From positions 1-14,271 of the forward strand of contig CAKQMS010000050.1 in NCBI GenBank assembly GCA_934254985.1: a stretch of 14,271 bases of DNA. The letters are read 5' to 3'. This DNA is from an uncultured Prevotella sp. (lineage in GTDB: Bacteria; Bacteroidota; Bacteroidia; Bacteroidales; Bacteroidaceae). The translations under genes were made by a program, and so were the position numbers. Of this stretch, positions 1 to 6,184 are shown one piece after another. The notes below the pieces were generated by a model. The model did not search any database, had not been told where the DNA came from, and was given only the letters and a program-made list of their open reading frames with translations. How positions within the stretch are numbered: the stretch's first letter is position 1; each line of letters starts with the position of its first letter.

Positions 1-4
1 CGTA

Positions 5-83
5 ACCCAGGGCGATGCCCTGGGCTATGCGCTTGTTGGGCTTTCAGCCCGTCCCTGCCTAAATCCGAAACTTTAGTAATAAT
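5..83. repeat. REP-like double-hairpin repeat, left copy
   Basis: Seen directly: one perfect hairpin with 8-bp arms CCCAGGGC (6-13) and GCCCTGGG (17-24) around GAT, then a GGGCT/AGCCC hairpin at 38-50, then a shared tail AAATCCGAAACTTTAG at 61-76. The reverse complement of 14167-14254 matches it over almost its whole length. The differences are a shorter first loop (3 bases here, about 15 there), a variable stretch at 52-60, and a one-base indel near 77. It sits just beyond the terminator of the first gene, a typical place for REP-type elements. From memory, repeats with AGCCCAGGG and GGGCTGAAAGCCC cores are frequent between genes in Bacteroidales and are sometimes mis-annotated as tiny ORFs. 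No transposase is visible nearby. Confidence 0.75.
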
Positions 84-90
84 TTGTGTT

Positions 91-126
91 ACAAAAAAAG
101 AGCCGCCCTACTTGAGGACGGCTCTT
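91..126 (-). terminator. Rho-independent terminator after the modular secreted protein gene
   Basis: Read on the minus strand, an 8-bp stem (98-105 paired with 119-126, AAGAGCCG/CGGCTCTT on the plus strand) can extend by two G-C pairs past a bulged A at 118. It is followed at once by a run of seven T (93-99 on the complement, partly in the stem). It lies about 55 bases beyond the stop codon at 182. The AGAGCC/GGCTCT core recurs in the terminator of the lyase gene at 9341-9375. Confidence 0.85.
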
Positions 127-181
127 GATATTGATAATAGAAAATATTCTAAAATCTGAAAGAACTAATATTTAATACGGA

Positions 182-2971
182 TTACTTAACGATAACCTTC
201 TTGCCATTTACGATGTAAAGACCCTGTGGGAGGTTAGCTGCATTGTCAGCAACCTTAACACCTGTGAGAGTGTAAACACCCTTCTGAATCTTAGCAACAG
301 GCTCAGCGATAACACCCTTAACACCTGTTACAAGTACATCAGCATAATTGATAGCATCCTGAAGCTTGTAGTAAGCAGTCATCTTCTGGTTGTCATTCTC
401 AGCAGCCTGAGCATATTCAATAGCATAACCGAGGGTTGCATAGATACGTGAGTATCTGATGTTTGAAGTAGGCTCAACAGTCTCGTCGCTTGACAAAGAT
501 TCGAGGCTTGCATATTCAGAAGCGCCCTTCTCAAGAAGTGCAGCAAGTTCCTTAGTAAGAGCAGCGTCGAAGGCAGCCTTGCTACCCATAAAGCGTACGT
601 GGTTACCACCGAAACCATAGGTGTTGCACTGAACATTGTTCATTGCATTGAAACCAATTTCAATATTTTCAGCTACATCATCCTTCTTTTCATATACGAT
701 AGCAAATCTTTCTGGATAGAAGTTACCCCACTTACACTCAGTACCGAGGTAGTTCTTATAGTCTGTGTGAATCATGTGAACACCAATAGAGTCAGCGCTC
801 TCAACGTCCTTAACATAGTAGAATACGTTAGATGCTATCTCACGGCCACCATCAGTACCGCTATTCTCGTTACAAGCAGCAGCCTGGCAAGAAAGAACAT
901 ATACACCAGAGTTTAGGATAGAAAGCTGCTGAGCAGCGCTATTCTTAGAGAATGCTGTGTAACCACGCCACATTGTAAGGTGCTTGCCATTCTCGTATGG
1001 AGCAAGACTACCCTGCTTCCAACGACCATTGTCTGTCTGACCAGCCATAATCCAACCATTTACATTAGACTGGTTCTTGAATTCCTCGAAGTAAGGGTTA
1101 ACGAGCTGGATTTCGCTTGGGTTAGCGAACGAAGCAGAAGAAGCCTCGAATGTAACCTGAGCAGCTACGAGTTCTGTCTTAGCATCAATCATCTGCTGAG
1201 CAACTTCCTCGCTGTATTCTGCTGTAGTGTTGTTGATAAGACCCTGAGCCTTATCGATAACAGCCTTGAATGCAGTCTTGTTTGCACCAGCATTAGCTGG
1301 CAAGTTATAGCTTTCGTTAGCAATAACGAGCTGTTCCTTAAGATCTGTATAAGGAGCGTTCAAGCTATAGTAAGCATTGATAGCAGAACGAACGATACGC
1401 ATACTCTGCATCAAAGAATCAGCAGCTACATCGAAGAGTTCAGCACCTGGCTGAAGAACAGAGAGTTCATTATAAACAGCCTGATACTTAGTAGTAGTGT
1501 CGTTCAACTCAGCCTTACCCCAAGGATAATCAGCCTTTGCAGAAACAACTACTGCAGAGTCGAGCATAACCTTAAGAGCGTTAGCCTGTGTAGCGATAGC
1601 GTTAAGAGCAACATAGTCTTCTACGTATTTCTGCATCTCACCATTAGAGTTGTCGCCAACGATACGGAGAACAGGGTTCTGAACGTAGATCTGACCACCA
1701 AGTTTTTCAGTCAAAGCAGGATGCCAAAAACCTGCGTTAAGAGTATCACCATCAGCAACAGTGCTCATAACGAAGTGACGCTCGAAGTTACGCTGATCGA
1801 GGTTAAAGGCTACAGAGTCCTTACCTACAAATACCTTACATCCTTCAACTGTCCAAGTATAATCAGGAACACCATTAAGAGCCTTACTTGAACCAGCCAT
1901 ACGATGTCCCTTTGATTCACAAGAGAAGAAATACTTACCAGCAGGCATTTTCTTAACAATCTTAGCTGTACCAGCATTCAACGAGAAAGCACCTGGGAAA
2001 TAATCACGGATATATGGATCTGAAGATGGATCATGGAACCAACGTCCGCTACCCTCTACATACCAATCACCATATGTACCACCAGCCTTCTGCATCTTTG
2101 TTCTCCAAAGAGTCTTGCTATCAATCATGCTTGACACATCGTAAGAGTTAGCATTGAGGAAGTCATTCTCTGCATCTACGAAACTCCTAAGAGCGTCTTC
2201 AGCTGCAGCAACATCATCCATTTTTGGATCCTCCTTAAACATTGTTTCTACACCCACTAAGACTTCATTAAAATCATCACGCCCATTCTTGAAGTCTTCG
2301 ATTTCGAGGAGCGACTTACCATAAGCAATTTCCTTATCAGCAATACGAGAATCGTAAACCTGTTCTACTTCATTGATTGCGATATCAGAAATCTGTGTAC
2401 CCTGAGCCAACTGACCAAAGCTAACAACGATATAGCCAGTAGAACCACCACTAACAGTATCAGTAAAAGAATAAGAATAGCTTGTCCACTCTGCAGAGAT
2501 AGCATCTGTTGTTGCTACCTGCTGGAAGCGGTCTGCTGTCTTGCTTGTAGTACCATCTGCGTTGGCAAAAACGTCAACATAGTTAGATGTCTTCTGAGTG
2601 ATAGAAGATGTTCCTGGTTCAACACCCTTCATCTTAAATGTGATGACATAACTCTTACCAGACTCGAAAGGAACAGCCTGATACATATAGTTGCCTGTAA
2701 GATCGGCAGCAGCATCAGCACTCTGGATAACATTTCCTTTACCATCCTGAGCAGCACCAGTCTCAATTGACCAATAGTCTGGGCTAAGAGCTCCGTCAGC
2801 ATAGTCTTTCCAACCATCGTAGTTGGCAGAGAAATTACCATTGGTAAGAATATTCTCACCAACTACCTTAAACTTTGCATCGTGAGTATAAACATATTCA
2901 CCTACATTATAAGCGAACGATGTCATAGCACCCATGATAGCAGCGAAAGAAAGAAGTAATCGCTTGTTCAT
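182..2971 (-). CDS. Large secreted modular protein: three CBM-like beta-sandwiches plus T9SS-type C-terminal signal
   Basis: 929 residues with no recognizable catalytic domain. A signal peptide covers residues 1-20 (MNKRLLLSFAAIMGAMTSFA, cleavage before YNVG). Module 1 (about 40-203) resembles CBM4/9-type galactose-binding folds: NILTNGNF start, W54 and W67, and a late SYVITFKMKG strand. Helical segments occupy about 206-275, 445-615 and 798-882. Modules 2 (about 285-440) and 3 (about 620-797) share features: a GRW motif, then AGKYFFSC or SGVYVLSC, then a second strand pair. The last 40 residues hold GVYTLTGVKV and end GLYIVNGKKVIVK, as in T9SS cargo tails. The start is supported by the signal peptide and a promoter about 100 bases upstream. 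Inferred role: cell-surface or released glycan-binding or adhesin protein working with the neighbouring pectin enzymes; the ligand is unknown. The domain calls rest on sequence pattern only, so a wholly structural role is possible. Confidence 0.9.
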   Translation of the reverse strand: MNKRLLLSFAAIMGAMTSFAYNVGEYVYTHDAKFKVVGENILTNGNFSANYDGWKDYADGALSPDYWSIETGAAQDGKGNVIQSADAAADLTGNYMYQAVPFESGKSYVITFKMKGVEPGTSSITQKTSNYVDVFANADGTTSKTADRFQQVATTDAISAEWTSYSYSFTDTVSGGSTGYIVVSFGQLAQGTQISDIAINEVEQVYDSRIADKEIAYGKSLLEIEDFKNGRDDFNEVLVGVETMFKEDPKMDDVAAAEDALRSFVDAENDFLNANSYDVSSMIDSKTLWRTKMQKAGGTYGDWYVEGSGRWFHDPSSDPYIRDYFPGAFSLNAGTAKIVKKMPAGKYFFSCESKGHRMAGSSKALNGVPDYTWTVEGCKVFVGKDSVAFNLDQRNFERHFVMSTVADGDTLNAGFWHPALTEKLGGQIYVQNPVLRIVGDNSNGEMQKYVEDYVALNAIATQANALKVMLDSAVVVSAKADYPWGKAELNDTTTKYQAVYNELSVLQPGAELFDVAADSLMQSMRIVRSAINAYYSLNAPYTDLKEQLVIANESYNLPANAGANKTAFKAVIDKAQGLINNTTAEYSEEVAQQMIDAKTELVAAQVTFEASSASFANPSEIQLVNPYFEEFKNQSNVNGWIMAGQTDNGRWKQGSLAPYENGKHLTMWRGYTAFSKNSAAQQLSILNSGVYVLSCQAAACNENSGTDGGREIASNVFYYVKDVESADSIGVHMIHTDYKNYLGTECKWGNFYPERFAIVYEKKDDVAENIEIGFNAMNNVQCNTYGFGGNHVRFMGSKAAFDAALTKELAALLEKGASEYASLESLSSDETVEPTSNIRYSRIYATLGYAIEYAQAAENDNQKMTAYYKLQDAINYADVLVTGVKGVIAEPVAKIQKGVYTLTGVKVADNAANLPQGLYIVNGKKVIVK

Positions 2972-3031
2972 ACGTTTTGTTTTTAAGTTATTAATTTAGG
3001 TATTATTTTATCTTAGTTCGTTTGAAGAATA

Positions 3032-3054
3032 TATTGGTGTAATAACACCCAATA
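3032..3054 (-). other. Hairpin in the 5' leader of the modular protein gene
   Basis: TATTGG (32-37) pairs with CCAATA (49-54), continued inward by TGT/ACA with one bulged C and a four-base loop. It lies inside the predicted leader of about 90 nt, close to the predicted transcription start near 3062. It may protect the 5' end of the mRNA. There is no T tract, so it is not a terminator. Confidence 0.4.
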
Positions 3055-3068
3055 ACATGATTCTGCTG

Positions 3069-3099
3069 CAAAATTAAATAAAAAAGCGACACTCACAAA
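3069..3099 (-). promoter_or_regulatory. Bacteroidetes-type promoter for the modular protein gene
   Basis: On the minus strand, TTTG (3096-3099) is separated by 19 bases from TAATTTTG (3069-3076). This is an exact fit to the known Bacteroidetes primary-sigma consensus TTTG-N19/21-TAnnTTTG. Transcription would start near 3062, about 90 bases before the ATG at 2971. The -33 box lies inside the loop of the upstream gene's terminator. Confidence 0.75.
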
Positions 3100-3144
3100 G
3101 TATTTTTCTCCTCATTTTTGGAAAATAATACGCTACGAGTGTCG
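3080..3144 (-). terminator. Long-loop terminator after the esterase gene
   Basis: The minus-strand stem CGACACTC (complement of 3137-3144) pairs with GAGTGTCG (complement of 3087-3094), an 8-bp perfect stem that can extend by a G-U and A-T pairs. It is followed by CTTTTTTATTT. The loop of about 42 bases is unusually long. It starts about 25 bases after the esterase stop codon. The next gene's promoter overlaps the loop and the T tract. Confidence 0.7.
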
Positions 3145-3169
3145 TTTTATCAAAATCTATAGTAAAAAA

Positions 3170-4618
3170 TCATTTTTTACGCTTTACCTTCTTAATTACA
3201 GCCTTGGTAACTACCTTAGGCTCTGATTTTAATGTTGCTGCTATAATAGTTGCCATCTGCTTGGATCCACTCTCATTAGGGTGAATACCATCTCGCTGCA
3301 TCTGCTTGCCATCATTATCCTTGAATGCTGAATGCAGGTCTATCACCTCAAGTTTGTTCTTCTGAGCGAGCCTATATATAATAGGTGTAATACCATTAAC
3401 AATTACGCTATCGTTGATAGTCCACGATGGTTTGAAAGCAGGGATAGGAGTAGCAATACAAATTCTTGGCTTTGCAGGCAATGCTTTGAGCGAGTCTATC
3501 ATCTGCTGCATATCAGCCTCATATTCATTACCATACTTCCAGTTTTGGTCCTTTGAGTCGTTGGTGCCAAGTTTTATAACCACGATATTAGGATTGAAAG
3601 CCAAAGCATCTTTCCATGCCAACTCCTTCATATAAGGATGGTCTCCCTTGTTGAGCATAGTGCGAGCGCTTACGCCGAAGTTCTTCACATAATAGTCTTT
3701 GCCAAGCATCTTCTGCAACTGAGCAGGATAACCATTTACCTCTGCCATATCAATACCTGCGCCATCGGTGATACTATTACCGATGCAAGCCACACGCTGA
3801 GCATCTGCCTTAGCCGAAGGAAGATTCTTTAACCATGTGGTAAGCTCGTAGAGCATTTGGTCGTGGTAGGTGTAGTTGCGACGGAAACCAAAACCATGAC
3901 CACCAGAAGGATAGATATACATAGCACATTCGTTGCCACATCTGCGCATAGCTTCATAATACTTCATACCATTAGTCAATGGTGGCACCACTCTATCGTC
4001 GGCTGCCATAAGAAGGATGGCAGGAGGAGTGAGATGACGACGCACGGCATTATAGTTAGACCATTCTTTCACCAATGTTTTGTCATTTCTACCTTCGCCA
4101 AGGAATCCTACACAAGAACCTTTGTGGGTTTCGCGTTCGTCCATAGAAATAACAGGATAAACCAAGATCGAGAAGTCTGGACGAGCATAGAAAGGAGCAT
4201 GGGTGCTAACAGAAGAAGCAAGGTGTCCACCAGCAGAGAAGCCCATGATACCTACATCATGCGGATTAATATGCCATTGGGCAGCACTATCTCTAACTGT
4301 CTTTATCGCATTATAAGCATCAGAGAGCGGAATGTTGCGGTCGCCCTTTGGCATACGATATTTCAATACGCATAGTGCAATACCTTGCTTATTGAAATAC
4401 TCAGCCCAGTCGTAACCTTCGTGTTGCATAGCAAGATGCGAATAGCCACCGCCAGGGCAATCAACTACAGCCCTACCCGATGGAGTCTCAGGCAAGAATA
4501 CTTCGAGTGTAGACTCGCCATCGGCAGAGTTTACAATCTTAACCTTGCGTGTTGTCTGCGCATTGGCGCAAGCAAGCAACATTGGCAAAGCCAACGCTAA
4601 TAGAATTAGTCTTTTCAT
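3170..4618 (-). CDS. Bifunctional carbohydrate esterase: alpha/beta hydrolase fused to SGNH/GDSL hydrolase
   Basis: 482 residues with two complete esterase domains. The N terminus has a signal with a possible lipobox, LLAC at 14-17, or signal peptidase I cleavage after ANA (18-20). Domain 1 (about 25-265) is an acetylxylan/feruloyl-esterase-like alpha/beta hydrolase: oxyanion PGGGY at 55-59, nucleophile elbow GFSAGG with Ser128, Asp207/208 in AADDRVVPP, and His241 in GGHGFG. Domain 2 (about 274-465) is SGNH: GNSITDG with Ser282, Gly315, GTND with Asn353, and DGIHP with Asp443 and His446. All catalytic residues are intact in both. The tail is lysine-rich (KKVKRKK). Inferred role: removal of two kinds of ester, such as acetyl and feruloyl, from pectin or xylan in the periplasm or at the outer membrane. 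The start lies 39 bases after the ATPase stop codon with no obvious promoter between, so co-transcription is likely. Exact substrates cannot be told from sequence. Confidence 0.92.
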   Translation of the reverse strand: MKRLILLALALPMLLACANAQTTRKVKIVNSADGESTLEVFLPETPSGRAVVDCPGGGYSHLAMQHEGYDWAEYFNKQGIALCVLKYRMPKGDRNIPLSDAYNAIKTVRDSAAQWHINPHDVGIMGFSAGGHLASSVSTHAPFYARPDFSILVYPVISMDERETHKGSCVGFLGEGRNDKTLVKEWSNYNAVRRHLTPPAILLMAADDRVVPPLTNGMKYYEAMRRCGNECAMYIYPSGGHGFGFRRNYTYHDQMLYELTTWLKNLPSAKADAQRVACIGNSITDGAGIDMAEVNGYPAQLQKMLGKDYYVKNFGVSARTMLNKGDHPYMKELAWKDALAFNPNIVVIKLGTNDSKDQNWKYGNEYEADMQQMIDSLKALPAKPRICIATPIPAFKPSWTINDSVIVNGITPIIYRLAQKNKLEVIDLHSAFKDNDGKQMQRDGIHPNESGSKQMATIIAATLKSEPKVVTKAVIKKVKRKK

Positions 4619-4657
4619 TGTTTATGTTTAGTTTTTAGTTTTGATTATTATCTTTTA

Positions 4658-5863
4658 TCAATCATATTCGCCCATCATCCACTTCAATGCATTGATACGC
4701 TTTATACCATCATAGTCGGCAACAGGATCGTCATCGAGAGTTAGGATGTACTTAGGATATTGATCGTTAATTTGTTGCAACGAAGCCAATTCTCTCTTCA
4801 ATGTCGATTCATCTCTAACTGTTGCTGCAACTTGATAGTATGCGATATTGTTTTCATCAATAGCCACAAAATCAACTTCAAGGTTATCATTCTTACCAAC
4901 ATATACTTTCTTTTGACGATGCAAGAGCTCCAAATAGACAACATTCTCCAAGATACGACCAGCATCAAAAGAACGAGAACCAAGAAGCATCCTACGTAAA
5001 CCAATATCAACAAGATAGTATTTACCAAGAGTTTTCAACAATTGTCTACCCTTGATATTATATCGTTTGGCTTCATAAACAAAGAATGTTTCACAAAGAG
5101 AGTTTAGATATCGCTCTACAGTTTTTTGATCTATCTTTCTTCCATCAGCCGTCATAATATCAGCGATTCTCTTTGTAGACAATATGTTGCCAATATTATC
5201 AGCTGTGAATCTAATAACACTTTCAAGCATCATAACATCAGGCAATCGCTTACGACTCATTATATCTTTTACCACAATTGTATTGTAGAGTCCTGTAAGA
5301 TAATCACTAACCTCAGAATTGGTATTCAGTTCCAAGGTATATGGGAAACTACTCTTTGTTATATAGTCATTGTAGGCTTTCTGAAGATTATCATATTCGC
5401 CTGTACCGTCAACATACTCTTTAAACGACAATGGCTGCATAGCAATCTCAATATATCTGCCAGACAACAAGGTTGCTATTTCGCTCGAAAGCATATAGGC
5501 ATTTGAACCTGTGATATATATATCAACATTAGGCTTCAAATTCAGGCTATTTATTATATCAGGAAAATCTTGCACATGCTGAATTTCATCAAAGAAAAGA
5601 TAGTTCATCTTATCTTCAATGAGCAATGGTTTGATATAAGCATACAGATTCTTTGGATTACGAAGTTCAAAGTTGTCATAATCTTCAAAGTTCAGGTATA
5701 CTATTTGGTCGATAGAAACTCCTTGCTCTTTAAGCCAATCACGATAGATTTCCATGATGGTAGACTTACCACATCTACGTATACCAGTGATAACTTTTAT
5801 CAGATTCTTATCTTTAAAAGCTATCAGTTTATTCAAATAAGAGGCTCGTTCTATGCGTTTCAT
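4658..5863 (-). CDS. AAA+ ATPase with DUF4143-type C-terminal domain
   Basis: 401 residues, cytoplasmic, no signal peptide. The N-terminal ATPase has Walker A GIRRCGKS (27-34), Walker B YLFFDEIQ (88-95), a sensor-like TGSNA (118-122) and SGRY (134-137). A winged-helix-like stretch around 205-265 is followed by the DUF4143-type domain to the end. From the family: DUF4143 is thought to adopt a PD-(D/E)XK nuclease-like fold. Here an ExD motif (LEVDFVAID) is visible, but the usual E-x-K is replaced by Q-V-A in YYQVAATV, so nuclease activity is doubtful. These stand-alone ATPases occur in many copies in Bacteroidales and have no settled function. The gene is the only non-secreted one here, and it follows an unusual palindrome array at 5902-6011. 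It appears co-transcribed with the esterase gene. Its role in this cluster, if any, is unknown. Confidence 0.92.
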   Translation of the reverse strand: MKRIERASYLNKLIAFKDKNLIKVITGIRRCGKSTIMEIYRDWLKEQGVSIDQIVYLNFEDYDNFELRNPKNLYAYIKPLLIEDKMNYLFFDEIQHVQDFPDIINSLNLKPNVDIYITGSNAYMLSSEIATLLSGRYIEIAMQPLSFKEYVDGTGEYDNLQKAYNDYITKSSFPYTLELNTNSEVSDYLTGLYNTIVVKDIMSRKRLPDVMMLESVIRFTADNIGNILSTKRIADIMTADGRKIDQKTVERYLNSLCETFFVYEAKRYNIKGRQLLKTLGKYYLVDIGLRRMLLGSRSFDAGRILENVVYLELLHRQKKVYVGKNDNLEVDFVAIDENNIAYYQVAATVRDESTLKRELASLQQINDQYPKYILTLDDDPVADYDGIKRINALKWMMGEYD

Positions 5864-5888
5864 TGCTTAATCATTATATGTTATGCTG

Positions 5889-5896
5889 CAAAGATA
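5889..5896 (-). promoter_or_regulatory. Putative -7 box of the ATPase gene
   Basis: The minus strand reads TATCTTTG, an exact match to TAnnTTTG. No clear TTTG lies 18-21 bases upstream. The expected -33 position falls inside the first copy of the palindromic array, so a protein bound there would sit on the promoter. Transcription would begin near 5882, giving a short leader of roughly 20 bases before the ATG at 5863. Confidence 0.55.
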
Positions 5897-5901
5897 CATT
5901 A

Positions 5902-6011
5902 TTTTACGGACAATTCATCCTAAAAAGTAGTTATTTTCAAAAGTTTTAGGACGATTTATCCTAAAACTTTCCGTTTTCATATACTTTTAGGACGATTTAT
6001 CCTAAAACTTT
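5902..6011. repeat. Three-copy palindromic repeat array, 41-bp period
   Basis: Two near-identical copies (5944-5970 and 5985-6011) and one diverged copy (5902-5928) share a core GGAC(G/A)ATT(T/C)ATCCTAAAA. The cores start at 5908, 5949 and 5990, exactly 41 bases apart, close to four helical turns. The middle copy is a perfect inverted repeat with 12-bp arms (AAAGTTTTAGGA at 5940-5951 against 5959-5970) around a 7-base centre. The third has 8-bp arms. The stretches between copies are partly conserved (TTTTCA). No T tract follows either strand of a copy. The most diverged copy overlaps the predicted -33 region of the ATPase promoter. Best reading: a phased set of operator sites for a dimeric DNA-binding protein. 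The protein itself is not identified. Confidence 0.8.
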
Positions 6012-6044
6012 TCTATTATTAACTATATAGAGAAGTTAAAGCTA

Positions 6045-6084
6045 TAATAAAACAATTGGGCAGAACATCACTGCCCCGCCCAAT
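6045..6084 (-). terminator. Terminator after the GH2 gene
   Basis: ATTGGGC (6055-6061) pairs with GCCCAAT (6078-6084). On the minus strand this stem is followed by TGTTTTATTAT. A competing stem GGGCAG/CTGCCC (6058-6063 with 6071-6076) shares the same GGGC, so two folds are possible. It lies about 100 bases beyond the GH2 stop codon. A further small hairpin, TAACCA/TGGTTA at 6115-6131, lies between the stop codon and the terminator. The rest of 5864-6184 holds the ATPase promoter and palindrome array and no gene. Confidence 0.65.
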
Positions 6085-6184
6085 CAAATCACCTAACATT
6101 TTTTCTAAAATAAATAACCATACTTTGGTTACATTAATCTACTTATGAAACATGAATTATTGTAAAAATAATAATAAGTATTGA

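Noticed and set aside
980..1891. A 303-residue open frame on the plus strand
   Set aside because: It lies wholly opposite the modular secreted protein. Its translation shows no domain pattern or signal, and the minus-strand frame has a signal peptide, conserved motifs and a sorting tail.
5940..5970. The 12-bp-arm palindrome as a transcription terminator
   Set aside because: Neither strand has a T tract after the stem, the arms are AT-rich, and the element is repeated at fixed phase. A terminator for the GH2 gene is already visible at 6045-6084.
5902..6011. Possible CRISPR array
   Set aside because: Only three repeat copies, one diverged, with inter-repeat stretches of 14-18 bases that resemble each other (shared TTTTCA). 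Real spacers are longer and unrelated, and no cas genes are present.
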